Shown here in pieces: positions 14,987 to 23,528 of a stretch of DNA of 64,000 bases. The notes beneath the pieces were generated by a model. That model was given only the letters and a program-made list of their open reading frames with translations, did no database searches and was not told where the DNA came from. The number at the start of each line of letters is the position of its first letter. Position 1 is the first letter of the stretch. The DNA comes from an uncultured Rubrobacteraceae bacterium (GTDB lineage: Bacteria; Actinomycetota; Rubrobacteria; Rubrobacterales; Rubrobacteraceae), in assembly GCA_902806085.1 (NCBI GenBank), contig CADCVH010000118.1, positions 62,001-126,000 of the forward strand, read 5' to 3'. A program made the translations under genes and the position numbers.

Positions 14987-16173
14987 GTTCTTTCTTCCCC
15001 CTTCAGGAGCGCTTCTACGGCCTCTACGAGCGTATCCGGTCCCCCGAAGCCGCCGGCCTTCGTCACGACGGTGTAGGGGTTCGGGCCGATCAAAGCCCCG
15101 ACCGGCACCCCGGCCTCGACCTCGCCCGCGAGCCGGATGCCGGAAGCCCCGAGCCGCCTGGAGACCGAGACGGCCGTCGAACCCCCGGTCAGGACCAGCG
15201 CGTCGAATAGCCCCTCCCCGGCGAGCTTGGCGGCGGCCCCCGCGAGCGCCTTCATGACCTTCCCCCGGGCCGAAGCGGAGGCCTCGCCCGAGGAGTGCAC
15301 GACCGCGCACGGCCCGCCGGAGAGGGCCTCCCGGGCCGCCGCCGCGACCCCGTCGACCGCGAAGGCGGAGCCCGGCCCGACCGGGGCCGCCACGGGCCCG
15401 TACTCCTCGACGAGCCTGTCGAGCTGGCCCCGGGAAACGCGGTTTAGCGAGCCGACGACGACCAGCACGGAGCGCGCCCTCGGAAAGGACACGCCCGTCT
15501 GCGCCGGCCCCGGGTAGACGGCGCCGAGCGCGAGCGCGAGCCCCGCCGAGCCGGCCCACAGGATCCGGCCGGGATCCGGCACCGCCCGTACCAACGCCTC
15601 CAGGTCGGCGTCGCGCCCCGCGTCGACGACGGTCCACTGGTTTCTATTCACGGTGCGGCGCACGTTTTCCGGGTCATCGAGATCCTCCACGCTTAAAGTA
15701 CCGACGGAGGAAGACCACCGGCCGAGCAGCGTCGGGACGTGCCCCTCCCGGACGGGGGTGCGCGGATCGTTCCTCATCTCCGTCTCGTGCACGGGGACGC
15801 CGTGCACAAGCTGTACACCGCCTGTGGTGGTGCGGCCGGCGGCCGGGAAGGCGGGGGCGACGACGGCGTGACGGCGGCGGGTGGACTCGAGGGCGGCGGA
15901 GAGCTCCGCGGCGATCGAGCCGCGCAGGGTCGAGTCGAACTTCTTGTAGACGAGGCGGGCGGCGCGGGCCTCCCGCCCGGCCTCCGCGACGTACCGCGCG
16001 GCGAGGCCGGGGCGCAACGTGCGGGAATCCGAATCGAAGACGACGGCGTCGAGATCCCCCGGCGGCACCGGCTCCCCGCGGAACACGACGGCGGTGCGGT
16101 AGCCGGCGCGGGCGAACTGGACGCCGGTGTCGGCGGCCCCCGTCAGGTCGTCGGCGATGGTGGCGGTCAGCAT
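14983..16173 (-). CDS. dtnK: DUF1537 four-carbon acid sugar kinase (DtnK-like)
   Basis: A 396-aa kinase of the Hrp-dependent type III effector/DUF1537 family. N-terminal TATIADDLTGAADTG is the family hallmark; YKKFDSTLRGSIAAEL follows; the C-terminal nucleotide-binding part has ALVLTGGSTAVSVSRRLG and a VGALIGPNPYTVVTKAGGFG segment. DtnK enzymes phosphorylate D-threonate or D-erythronate at O4, and the coupled PdxA2 gene supports that role. The open frame extends to a GTG at 16203, but the ATG at 16173 gives the standard N-terminus. D-erythronate versus D-threonate cannot be decided. Confidence 0.85.
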   Translation of the reverse strand: MLTATIADDLTGAADTGVQFARAGYRTAVVFRGEPVPPGDLDAVVFDSDSRTLRPGLAARYVAEAGREARAARLVYKKFDSTLRGSIAAELSAALESTRRRHAVVAPAFPAAGRTTTGGVQLVHGVPVHETEMRNDPRTPVREGHVPTLLGRWSSSVGTLSVEDLDDPENVRRTVNRNQWTVVDAGRDADLEALVRAVPDPGRILWAGSAGLALALGAVYPGPAQTGVSFPRARSVLVVVGSLNRVSRGQLDRLVEEYGPVAAPVGPGSAFAVDGVAAAAREALSGGPCAVVHSSGEASASARGKVMKALAGAAAKLAGEGLFDALVLTGGSTAVSVSRRLGASGIRLAGEVEAGVPVGALIGPNPYTVVTKAGGFGGPDTLVEAVEALLKGEERT

Positions 16174-16235
16174 GTCAGCACGCTTCGGCTCCGCTTTCGG
16201 CACGCTTCGAGCCTGCGGCCCTCACCCTGAGCATT

Positions 16236-16772
16236 TCAGATCGCCTCGTTCCGGGGGCGGCTCCAGGAGAGGGCTTCCCGTTCGGTCCGTTTTACGAAGG
16301 CGTCTTTGCCGTCCATGTAGGCCACTATGTCCGTTGGGAACTTTTCGGCCAGGGTCTTTTTCAGGTTTCCGTAGGCGTTGGCGTTTTCGGGGTGTTGGAT
16401 CAGGTAATCCCCGAAAACCAGGTGGCGCTCTACCTCCGGATTGCCCGCCTCGAAGGCGTGTACGTTGTGGGTGCGAACGTGGCCCCGGTTTTTCACGAAG
16501 AAGCGCCTTCCCGGTATGCCGTACTCACCCCACGCCTCGTAGCCTCTCTCGGCCATTGCCGCGTCGAACCTGTCTATCTCTCCGATCCGGCGGACCTCGA
16601 CGAGCACGTCTACCGTCGGCTTGGCGGCCAGGCCGGGCACGGAGGTGCTGCCGATGTGGTGCACGGCCAGGGCCTCGTCGCCGAGAATGGAACGCAGCGC
16701 GGCGGCCTCCGCCTCGAACGCCTCCGCCCAGCCTGGATCGTGCGGTACGCCCCTGACTTCCCGATGCGTCAC
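16236..16772 (-). CDS. GrpB family protein (UPF0157 nucleotidyltransferase-like)
   Basis: A 178-aa member of the GrpB/UPF0157 family. HIGSTSVPGLAAKPTVDVLV is the diagnostic stretch and resembles the glycine-serine plus aspartate core of minimal nucleotidyltransferases; THNVHAFEAGNPEVERHLVF and a C-terminal FVKRTEREAL follow. No biochemical role is established for the family. The frame opens well upstream, but that part looks non-coding, so the GTG at 16772 is preferred; no strong ribosome site precedes it. It sits between the DeoR regulator and the sugar-acid kinase, possibly as a passenger. Confidence 0.75.
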   Translation of the reverse strand: MTHREVRGVPHDPGWAEAFEAEAAALRSILGDEALAVHHIGSTSVPGLAAKPTVDVLVEVRRIGEIDRFDAAMAERGYEAWGEYGIPGRRFFVKNRGHVRTHNVHAFEAGNPEVERHLVFGDYLIQHPENANAYGNLKKTLAEKFPTDIVAYMDGKDAFVKRTEREALSWSRPRNEAI

Positions 16773-16869
16773 GGTTTGGTATCCAGCAACCGGCCCCTCT
16801 TTCCCGATGGCGGTCGAGGGCCCCACCCTGCCACGCCCTCCTCCTGTCCCCACGCATTCTGGCACCTCC

Positions 16870-17652
16870 TTACGCCAGATGCACCCGTACACCGCGGGCG
16901 CCGGCGGCCTCCAGGGCCTCAGGCGGCGCCGCATCGTCCGTGACGAGGTCATCGAGCCGGTCCGTGCGGGCGACCTCGAAGAAGGAGGGCGGGCAGAACT
17001 TGCTGTGGTCGGCGAGGAGTATCACGCGGTGGGCGGCCAGCATCATGGCCCGCTTGGCCTCCACGACGTCCAGGCTCGACTCGCTGAGGACGTCGCCGGT
17101 TATGGCGTGGATGCCCACGAAGGCGACGTCCACGTGCAGGCCGTTCAGGAAGGTCTGCGTGTACGAGCCGAGCAGGGTAAAGGAGCCGTCCCGGATCTCA
17201 CCCCCAGGCATCACCACCGACGCGCCCGGGGCCTCGGCCAGCACGGAGGCCACCCCGACGTCGTTGGTGACCGTCGCGACCCCCAAGCCCCGCCGGCCCA
17301 GCGCCTCGGCGGCGGCGAGAACCGTCGAGGAGGAGTCGAAGATCACGCTCTGACCTTCCTCGAGGAGGGTCACGGCGTAGTCGCCTATGCGCTTCTTCTC
17401 GTCGGGGTTGTGCAGGCGACGGTCCTCGAACCGGTACTCGAAAGCCGTGCCCTCGACGGTGACGGCGCCGCCGTGGGAACGCCGCACCGCCCCCTTCCGG
17501 TCCAGCTCGTCCAGGTCCCGGCGCACCGTCGAACCCGATACGCCCAAGGCACCGGCGATCTCCGCGATCGAGGCCGACCCCAGCCGGCCCAACAACGCCC
17601 GGATCTCCGCGCGCCGCTGCGCGGGTATCTTGCGCTCCAGGTCCCTTCCCAT
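16870..17652 (-). CDS. DeoR-family transcriptional regulator
   Basis: A 260-aa repressor with an N-terminal DeoR helix-turn-helix (IAEIAGALGVSGSTVRRDLD, then GAVRRSHGGAV) and a C-terminal sugar-phosphate-binding isomerase-like domain with IFDSSSTVLAAAE, ATVTNDVGVA, VMPGGEIR and LLADHSKF. It heads the minus-strand four-carbon acid sugar operon, so it probably senses a phosphorylated intermediate and controls that operon. The frame reaches 17730, but the predicted promoter overlaps that region; the ATG at 17652 fits with a 30-base leader. Confidence 0.85.
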   Translation of the reverse strand: MGRDLERKIPAQRRAEIRALLGRLGSASIAEIAGALGVSGSTVRRDLDELDRKGAVRRSHGGAVTVEGTAFEYRFEDRRLHNPDEKKRIGDYAVTLLEEGQSVIFDSSSTVLAAAEALGRRGLGVATVTNDVGVASVLAEAPGASVVMPGGEIRDGSFTLLGSYTQTFLNGLHVDVAFVGIHAITGDVLSESSLDVVEAKRAMMLAAHRVILLADHSKFCPPSFFEVARTDRLDDLVTDDAAPPEALEAAGARGVRVHLA

Positions 17653-17690
17653 CCGCCCTTCTTGCCACGTCCCCTGCTCCAAGCTGCGGC

Positions 17691-17720
17691 AGCTTACCAC
17701 GAGGTTTCGGATACAGTCAA
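17691..17720 (-). promoter_or_regulatory. Promoter TTGACT-18-TAAGCT upstream of the DeoR gene
   Basis: On the minus strand TTGACT (17720-17715) and TAAGCT (17696-17691) are 18 bases apart. Predicted transcription starts near 17684, about 32 bases before the ATG at 17652. It would drive the regulator and perhaps the whole sugar-acid operon. Confidence 0.55.
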
Positions 17721-17885
17721 AGGTTGCCAAAAGCTCTCAGAAATGTCTTGTTCGCCCTTTCGCCGGGGGTCGATTGTCGCTACGATGGGTGGGACTCTTT
17801 AGGAGGAGTCAGGGAAGAGGCGCTTCGTTTGTTGGGTGCAGAGACCGGCCCGCGCGGCCCTCAGGGAAAGGGAGGAGACAGAGTC

Positions 17886-19598
17886 GTGGATAGAGGGAGA
17901 GGTTCGGACCCGGACAGGCCTGTAGAGCCGGATGAGGCAAGGGCGCACGGCAACGACCCGGACGCCGTCGAGATGCACAACGGCGGTGAGCGGGGGGCCG
18001 ATGAAGGCGGACCGCGAAGGGTCGGCGAGGTACGCCAGGAGCGGGAAGGGGCGGTTGCCCAGGGAAGGACCGAGGGCGACGAACACCTCACGGACCGCGA
18101 CGCCGGAACCAACCGGGCGACGTCTGACGTCGGCCGGGACGCGGGGGCCGCGGGAGGGGCGGACGCCCAGGAAGGCTGGAACATCCCGTCCGGGGTATTG
18201 CCGCCGATAGGGTCCAGGGACCTGCCCGAACCGGTGCCGCTCGGCAAGCTGTTCGGTGCCAGCGTGGTGATCCTCGCCACGGCGCTAGGGTCCGGCGAGT
18301 TCATAATCTGGCCCTACATCACCACGCAGATCGGGATAGCGTTCCTGTGGCTCGCGCTGATCGGGTTCTTCACCCAGTTCGTCATGAACATGGAGATCGA
18401 GCGCTACACGCTGGCCACCGGCGAGACGGCGGTCACCGGCTTTACCCGGATGTGGAAGCCGTGGGGGATATTCTTCGTGTTGGGGGCCGTCTTGCCCAAC
18501 GCCTTTCCGGGCTGGGCGACGGGCGGGGCCACGTTGTTTACCTACCTCTTTGGTTTCGGCAACATCCCCGTAATCGCCACGATAGTGCTCATCTCCACGG
18601 CGCTCGCGCTCACCCTTTCGCCGGTCGTCTACCAGGCCCTGGAGAAGATCCAGATCGTGCTCGTCGGCATCATCATGATCTTCCTGATCGTTGGCGTATT
18701 CGCCGCCACCGAGTTGGGTGCCTGGGCCAGCGTCGCCACGCAGATGCCGGGGAGCATCCCGGGGGTGCCGGGGGCCATCGCGGCGCTCGGGGCCGCGACG
18801 TTCCTGGGCGCCATAGCGTTCGCCGGGGCTGGCGGGGCCAACAACCTGACCCAGAGCAACTACATCAGGGACAAGGGCCTCGGGATGGGAGGTCTCATGC
18901 CCAAGGTCGTCTCCCCGATCACGGGCGAGGAGGTTGCCGCCCCTTCCCTCGGGTACACCTTCCCCATGACCGACGAGAACATGCGCCGCTGGCGCGGCTG
19001 GTGGAAGGTGGCCAACCGGGAGCACTTCATCACCTTCTTCTGCATCGGCGCCTTTACGCTCCTCATGCTCTCGGTGCTCGTCTGGTCCGTCGTCGGCCAG
19101 AGAGGCATCGGGGAGGAACTGGAGTTCATCAACACCGAGGCCGAGATCCTCGGCAACCAGATAGGCGGCTGGTTCAGGTCCTTCTTCCTCTTCGCCGGCA
19201 TGGTCGTCCTCTTCTCGACCAGCATAGGCATCATGGACTACGTGAGCCGCCTGAGCGCCTCCGAGTTGAAGGTCAGCTTCTTCCCCAGCAGCCAGGTTGT
19301 CACGGAGAGCCGGATCTACTTCTTGTTCGCGTGGGTCATCGCCATCGGGGGGTCGCTGATCCTCTTGGCCGGCCTGGAGGCGCCGCTGGTCTTGCTGATC
19401 ATCTCCGCGTCGGGCGGCGGGGTCGTGATGGCCTTCTACCTGGGGCTGCTCATCAGGCTGAACACCAGGGCCCTGCCCGAGCCCATCAGGCTGAAGGGCT
19501 GGCGCCTGTGGGTGATGTGGCCGACCTGGCTTATCTTCGTGGCGCTCTCGATCTACCTGGTGTACTTCCAGATCGTGAGCAACTTCTTTGGGGGTTAG
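17886..19598 (+). CDS. Nramp-like membrane transporter with a non-canonical metal site
   Basis: A 570-aa transporter with a long, charged, low-complexity cytoplasmic N-tail (about residues 1-100) and about 11 hydrophobic helices. The fold resembles Nramp, but the helix-1 DPGN metal motif is replaced by ALGSGEFIIWPY, and helix 6 has AGGANNLTQSNYIRDKG in place of the MPH motif. Such relatives may carry something other than Mn or Fe. The GTG start has GGGAGGAG eight bases upstream; a longer in-frame opening to 17724 lacks a ribosome site. It is followed by a tiny membrane peptide and a universal stress protein, likely as one operon. Confidence 0.75.
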   Translation: MDRGRGSDPDRPVEPDEARAHGNDPDAVEMHNGGERGADEGGPRRVGEVRQEREGAVAQGRTEGDEHLTDRDAGTNRATSDVGRDAGAAGGADAQEGWNIPSGVLPPIGSRDLPEPVPLGKLFGASVVILATALGSGEFIIWPYITTQIGIAFLWLALIGFFTQFVMNMEIERYTLATGETAVTGFTRMWKPWGIFFVLGAVLPNAFPGWATGGATLFTYLFGFGNIPVIATIVLISTALALTLSPVVYQALEKIQIVLVGIIMIFLIVGVFAATELGAWASVATQMPGSIPGVPGAIAALGAATFLGAIAFAGAGGANNLTQSNYIRDKGLGMGGLMPKVVSPITGEEVAAPSLGYTFPMTDENMRRWRGWWKVANREHFITFFCIGAFTLLMLSVLVWSVVGQRGIGEELEFINTEAEILGNQIGGWFRSFFLFAGMVVLFSTSIGIMDYVSRLSASELKVSFFPSSQVVTESRIYFLFAWVIAIGGSLILLAGLEAPLVLLIISASGGGVVMAFYLGLLIRLNTRALPEPIRLKGWRLWVMWPTWLIFVALSIYLVYFQIVSNFFGG

Positions 19599-19646
19599 GC
19601 CATAGCCGCGGTCGGTGGTAGTTACTAGAAAGGGAGCGCAGCGGGG

Positions 19647-19736
19647 ATGAAACGGTTCTGGCTGCGCTTTCTCGCCTTCGCGGTGATTTTCTCCGTCCTG
19701 ATGACGCTGGCCTTCCTGCTCGGGCTACTCGATTAG
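19647..19736 (+). CDS. 29-residue single-helix membrane peptide
   Basis: A short open frame with a basic start (MKRFWLRF), one hydrophobic helix (LAFAVIFSVLMTLAFLLG) and an acidic end. AGGGAGCG with a following GGGG lies directly before the ATG. It sits 48 bases after the Nramp-like transporter and 47 before the stress protein gene on the same strand. Small helices of this sort are known as accessory subunits of secondary transporters (for example the MetS type), so I infer a partner of the transporter. It could also be an independent regulator; nothing in sequence proves expression. Confidence 0.6.
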   Translation: MKRFWLRFLAFAVIFSVLMTLAFLLGLLD

Positions 19737-19783
19737 GGCGGAAGTTAGTGGAGCTTAGGAGATACAGGTAAGGGAGGTTAACG

Positions 19784-20233
19784 ATGAACGTTTTCCCGAC
19801 GACGATGTTGCTTGCCACCGACGGTTCCGAGGAGGGGAAGCTGGCCACGCAGACGGCGACCGAGCTCTCCAAAAAGACCGAATCGGAGGTGCACGTCGTC
19901 TACGTTTTGCCAACGCCCGCGCAGTTGATAGGCCACCACCTCTACTCGGACGAGATAAGGGAGACCCTTATCGGGGGGGCCGAGAGGGAAGCCGAGGCGT
20001 TCCTCAAAGAGCGGGCGGACCGCATCGAAGCAGACGGCGGGAAGGTGGTGGAGACCCATCTGAGAAGCGGGAACCCGGACAAGGAGATACTCCGCCTGGC
20101 CGAGACGCTCGACGTGGGCCTCATAGTGATCGGCAGCCGCGGCCTGGGCGCGGTAAGCAGGGCGCTGATGGGCAACGTCTCGGACTCCGTCGTTCGGCAC
20201 GCCCACTGCCCGGTCTTCGTGGTGCGCAACTAG
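19784..20233 (+). CDS. Universal stress protein (UspA family), ATP-binding type
   Basis: A 149-aa cytosolic protein with a single Usp domain. The N-terminal LLATDGSEEGKLA and the C-terminal GSRGLGAVSRALMGNVSDSV loop match the G-x2-G-x9-G-(S/N) ATP-binding signature, and it ends VVRHAHCPVFVVRN as usual. A strong GGGAGG precedes the ATG. Linkage to a membrane transporter is a recurring context for Usp domains, where they sense nucleotide or energy state; here it may tune the Nramp-like transporter. Confidence 0.9.
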   Translation: MNVFPTTMLLATDGSEEGKLATQTATELSKKTESEVHVVYVLPTPAQLIGHHLYSDEIRETLIGGAEREAEAFLKERADRIEADGGKVVETHLRSGNPDKEILRLAETLDVGLIVIGSRGLGAVSRALMGNVSDSVVRHAHCPVFVVRN

Positions 20234-20410
20234 GAGGGCGCCCCAAGCCTCCGTTACCGCGGGACGGGCCTGATCCTGGGCGCCCACAGTTCGGGCCGGC
20301 CCCACACCCCGCATACCATCGCCGGGACCACGATGAACCGCACTCTTCGAGGGTGGCCCCGGCCCGCGTCCATCGGTTACCTGGCGGTCCCTCTTCTCTG
20401 ACCCTGGGCG
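20234..20410. other. 177-bp gap between convergent stress-protein and lutC genes
   Basis: Two GGGCGCCC octamers, near 20238 and 20278, are self-complementary and could form a stem around a 33-base loop. No T-run follows on either strand, so terminator function is doubtful. No coding frame is evident. Confidence 0.3.
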
Positions 20411-21103
20411 CTAGCCCATCAGGAGCACGTGCACGTCGCCGGGCCCGTGCATCCCGACGAAGAGAGACATCTCGATGTCCCCGGACCGGCTCGGCCCCGT
20501 GTGCAAGCAGACGTTGGCGGGCAACCCCGCGGCCCCGCCCGCGGCGTAGCCCGCGGCGTACTTCTCTATGGCCTCAGGCACGGTGCGCAGGATCTTCTCC
20601 ACCGGCACGACGGCCACGTAGGTCGGCGGCAGGAGCGTCACCGACCGGCCCTTGCCGCGCCCGCCCTCGAGCACGAGCGTCCCCGTCTCCGCTATCGCCC
20701 ACTCGGCCGTCGAGAGCCCGATGTCGGCCTTGCCGGCGACCTCGCGGAAGTCTTCGAGGCCCCGCCACACGGCTACCTCGACGCCGGCTTCCTCGAGCGG
20801 CCCGTCCGCGCCGAGCTCTTCGAGTTCTGGAACGTCCCACCGGACGAGGAGCTTCGCCTCCCTCCCGCGCGCCAGCGACAGGACGTACTCGCGGACTTCT
20901 CCCAGGTTCGTCACGCGTTTTCCGTGGCCCCCGAGGGCCTCGAGCTCTTGCAGGAAGCGGGCGGGCGGGTCTTCTATGCGCGGGTCCTCGCGAGGGGGTT
21001 CGTCCTTCGGTGTCCAGGCGACGTCGGGGGCGTGGGTGGGCTTGTAGCGGCCCCGCTGCGTGCGGTGGCGGACCTTCTCCAGGAACTCCGCGCGGTCGGC
21101 CAC
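20411..21103 (-). CDS. lutC: Lactate utilization protein LutC
   Basis: A 230-aa LUD-domain protein, third subunit of the LutABC complex that oxidises L-lactate to pyruvate in the cytoplasm. The core has DIGLSTAEWAIAETGTLVLE, then LLPPTYVAVVPVEKIL and a C-terminal GPSRSGDIEMSLFVGMHGPG, all typical. It starts with a GTG directly after the LutB stop. The order on the minus strand is lutA, lutB, lutC, the common arrangement. Confidence 0.9.
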   Translation of the reverse strand: MADRAEFLEKVRHRTQRGRYKPTHAPDVAWTPKDEPPREDPRIEDPPARFLQELEALGGHGKRVTNLGEVREYVLSLARGREAKLLVRWDVPELEELGADGPLEEAGVEVAVWRGLEDFREVAGKADIGLSTAEWAIAETGTLVLEGGRGKGRSVTLLPPTYVAVVPVEKILRTVPEAIEKYAAGYAAGGAAGLPANVCLHTGPSRSGDIEMSLFVGMHGPGDVHVLLMG

Positions 21104-22585
21104 CTAGATGCCCTCCTTCCACAGCTCCCGGAAAGGTTTCGGCGCGAGCTCGGGAAGGTCGCGGCCGTTCGTCCAGGCGCCGAGGGGCCCTGGCAGGGTT
21201 TTCGGGATGCCGTCCTTCGCGCCCGCTTTGGCGAGGGGCTTCCGGGCCAGGCGTCCGGCCTTGCCGGAGATCTTGTAGAGGGCAGGGTTCTTCATCGTGT
21301 TCTCGAAGCCCTTGAAGGCGAGGCCCTGCGCCTTGCCCGCCACGCCCTCCCTGACCTGCTTGTTGCGCAGCTTCAGCAGTAGGTCGTGGAGCGGGATGCC
21401 CACCGGGCACGCCTCCCAGCAGGCGCCGCACAGGGACGAGGCGTGCGGTAGGTCCTTCGCCTCCTTGCCCCCTTTCAGGAGCGGGGTGATGACGGCGCCT
21501 ATCGGGCCGGAGTAGGTCGAGCCGTAGGCGTGGCCGCCCGTCTGGCGGTAGACGGGGCAGACGTTCAGGCACGCGCCGCACCGGATGCAGTAGAGCGCCT
21601 CCTCGAACTCGGTGCCGAGAAGCTCCGAACGGCCGTTGTCCATGAGGATGAGGTGGAACTCCTCGGCCCCGTCGATCTCGCCAGGGGCGCGCGGGCCTGT
21701 GACGAAGTTCGTGTAGACCGTGAGCTTCTGGCCGGTGCCGCTCCGGGCCAAGAGGCGGACGAAGACGGAGAGGTCCTCGAAGCGCGGGACGAGCTTCTCT
21801 ATGCCCATGACGACGACGTGGACCGGCGGGACGCTCGTCACGAGCCGGCCGTTGCCCTCGTTCGTCACCGTGGCGATGGTGCCGGTCTCCGCGACGCCGA
21901 AGTTGGCGCCGGTGATGCCGATGTCGGCGGTGAGGAACTTCTCGCGCAGCCTGCGGCGGGCGAAGGAGCCGAGGGCCTCCACGTCGGGCGGGAGCTCCTC
22001 CCCGGCGACGCCAGAGAGGACGTCTGCGATGCGGCGGCGGTTCATGTGCAGGATCGGGCCGACGATGTGCGACGGCGTGTCGCCTGCGAGCTGGGCGATC
22101 CACTCCCCAAGGTCCGTCTCCACGATCTCGAGGTCGAGGTCGGCGTAGTCCTCCTCGAGCCTCCGGTTTAGCTCTATCTCCTCTGTCGCCATGCTCTTAG
22201 ACTTGGTGAGGACCTTCGCCCCCTTACGCCGGGCGAGGTCCCCGATGTACCGGACGACGTCCTCCCCGGTGTCGGCGAAAAAGACGTTGCCCCCGCGCCC
22301 CTCGACGGCGTCGGCCATCTGCCCGAGGTACCGGTCGAGGTTCGCCATCGTCTCCTGCTTGATGTGGTAGGCCCGCTCGCGCAGCCCGGGGGCCTCGGGC
22401 AGGGCGTTCAGGACGGCGTTGCGCCCGGCGACGGACTTGTTGGTAAAGAGCTCCACGGAGTCGTGGAGGTCCCCGTCCCTCACGGCCCGTCTGGCCCGCT
22501 CGTTGAAGCCCTCTACCGGGCTCACAAGGCCCTCGGGGCGCCTGTCCTCGGTCTCGCGCCGGCGGGTCGGCTTTCGGGTCTCCAA
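21104..22585 (-). CDS. lutB: Lactate utilization iron-sulfur protein LutB
   Basis: A 493-aa protein with an N-terminal LUD domain (AETGTIATVTNEGNGRL, then LVTSVPPVHVVVMGIEKLVP) and two 4Fe-4S clusters in CIRCGACLNVCPVYR and CGACWEACPVGIP. It transfers electrons from lactate oxidation. The start is TTG at 22585, three bases after the overlap with the LutA stop, supported by GGAGGA upstream; the frame's longer opening belongs to the LutA shadow. Confidence 0.9.
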   Translation of the reverse strand: METRKPTRRRETEDRRPEGLVSPVEGFNERARRAVRDGDLHDSVELFTNKSVAGRNAVLNALPEAPGLRERAYHIKQETMANLDRYLGQMADAVEGRGGNVFFADTGEDVVRYIGDLARRKGAKVLTKSKSMATEEIELNRRLEEDYADLDLEIVETDLGEWIAQLAGDTPSHIVGPILHMNRRRIADVLSGVAGEELPPDVEALGSFARRRLREKFLTADIGITGANFGVAETGTIATVTNEGNGRLVTSVPPVHVVVMGIEKLVPRFEDLSVFVRLLARSGTGQKLTVYTNFVTGPRAPGEIDGAEEFHLILMDNGRSELLGTEFEEALYCIRCGACLNVCPVYRQTGGHAYGSTYSGPIGAVITPLLKGGKEAKDLPHASSLCGACWEACPVGIPLHDLLLKLRNKQVREGVAGKAQGLAFKGFENTMKNPALYKISGKAGRLARKPLAKAGAKDGIPKTLPGPLGAWTNGRDLPELAPKPFRELWKEGI

Positions 22586-22587
22586 AC

Positions 22588-23322
22588 CTATCCTCCGTTT
22601 TCGTCGAGCACCTCGGCGAGGTGCAGCACGCGGGTCTCGCGGCCCGTGCGCCTGAGGCGTCCCTTGAGGTGCATCAGGCAACTGGAGTCGCACGAGACGA
22701 GCGTGTCGGCCCCGCTCTCGTCCAGCGCCTTTATCTTCTCGTCGGCCATCGCGACGGAGACGTCGGGCATCTTCACCGAGAACGTCCCGCCGAAACCGCA
22801 GCAGAGCTCCTCGTTCTTCCATCCGGTGAGGTCAAGGCCCTCCACGTTGCGCAGAAGCTCCAGCGGTTCTTCGAGGACCCCGAGCTCCCGCCTCTGGTGG
22901 CAGCCGGTGTGGAAGACGGCCCGGCCCTCGTGGCGCGCGCCGAGGTCCTTCACCCCGAGCACGTTCACGAGAAAGTCCGAGAACTCCCGGACGCGCGGGG
23001 CCAGCGCCTCGGCGCGATCCCGCTCGTCCGGGAGGTTCTCGTAGATAAACGGGTAGTAGTGGGCAACCATCGTGGTGCAGGACCCCGAGGGAGATACGAC
23101 GTAGTCCCATTCTTCCTCCCCTTCGAAGACGTCCATGAAGTGGCGCCCGACGGCGCGGGCCTCGTCGAAGAACCCGGAGTTGAAGGCCGGCTGGCCGCAG
23201 CAGGTCTGCCCCTCGGGGTAGACGACCTCGACGCCGAGCCGGCGCAGGACGCGCACCACGCTCACGCCGACCTCGGGGTTGACGAGGTCCACGTAGCACG
23301 GCACGAAGAGGGCCACCTTCAA
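22588..23322 (-). CDS. lutA: Lactate utilization (Fe-S)-binding protein LutA
   Basis: A 244-aa protein with two CCG (heterodisulfide-reductase-type) cysteine motifs, in TCCGQPAFNSG and ELCCGFGGTFSVKMP, plus the surrounding SGSCTTMVAHYY and SCDSSCLMHLKG cysteines. It should be the first subunit of the L-lactate oxidising complex. Homologues begin MKVALF, which here corresponds to a TTG at 23322 with AAGGTGG upstream; an ATG at 23340 is the alternative and would add six residues. Confidence 0.9.
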   Translation of the reverse strand: MKVALFVPCYVDLVNPEVGVSVVRVLRRLGVEVVYPEGQTCCGQPAFNSGFFDEARAVGRHFMDVFEGEEEWDYVVSPSGSCTTMVAHYYPFIYENLPDERDRAEALAPRVREFSDFLVNVLGVKDLGARHEGRAVFHTGCHQRRELGVLEEPLELLRNVEGLDLTGWKNEELCCGFGGTFSVKMPDVSVAMADEKIKALDESGADTLVSCDSSCLMHLKGRLRRTGRETRVLHLAEVLDENGG

Positions 23323-23358
23323 AGCCCACCACCTTTCCATCACAAGGCTTCCCGGGCC

Positions 23359-23364
23359 AGTATA
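23359..23364 (-). promoter_or_regulatory. -10 box TATACT for lutABC
   Basis: TATACT on the minus strand puts transcription start near 23351, about 29 bases before the lutA start at 23322. No convincing -35 is seen. Confidence 0.45.
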
Positions 23365-23408
23365 GCAACGCAGGGGGAGCCGTCGGTTTTGCCGGGGTCC
23401 GATTGCTT

Positions 23409-23414
23409 TAGAAT
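23409..23414 (+). promoter_or_regulatory. -10 box TAGAAT for the LarA-like gene
   Basis: TAGAAT with TTTTGC 16 bases upstream (23387-23392) forms a modest promoter facing away from lutABC. The leader to the GTG at 23529 would be about 108 bases and contains a 22-bp tandem repeat. Confidence 0.45.
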
Positions 23415-23446
23415 GGTTTCGGGCGAGGGGATCGCCCGGGAGACGG

Positions 23447-23490
23447 AGAGGCGGGCGTGTGCGCGGGAAGAGGCGGGCGTGTGCGCGGGG
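23447..23490 (+). repeat. Two tandem 22-bp repeats in the 5' leader
   Basis: AGAGGCGGGCGTGTGCGCGG and two further bases occur at 23447-23468 and again at 23469-23490. They lie between the predicted promoter and the start of the LarA-like gene, so they would be transcribed into the leader. They may be a regulator-binding repeat or a recent slip duplication. Confidence 0.6.
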
Positions 23491-23528
23491 AGGCTCGTTG
23501 CCGCCAGACGAACCGGAGGTAGGAGAAG

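Noticed and set aside
18347-19621. Second long plus-strand frame inside the Nramp-like gene
   Set aside because: An R/G/P-rich shadow in the +1 frame of a gene with clear transmembrane periodicity.
20236-20290. GGGCGCCC repeats as a terminator
   Set aside because: The octamer is common in GC-rich DNA, the loop is 33 bases and no T-run follows.
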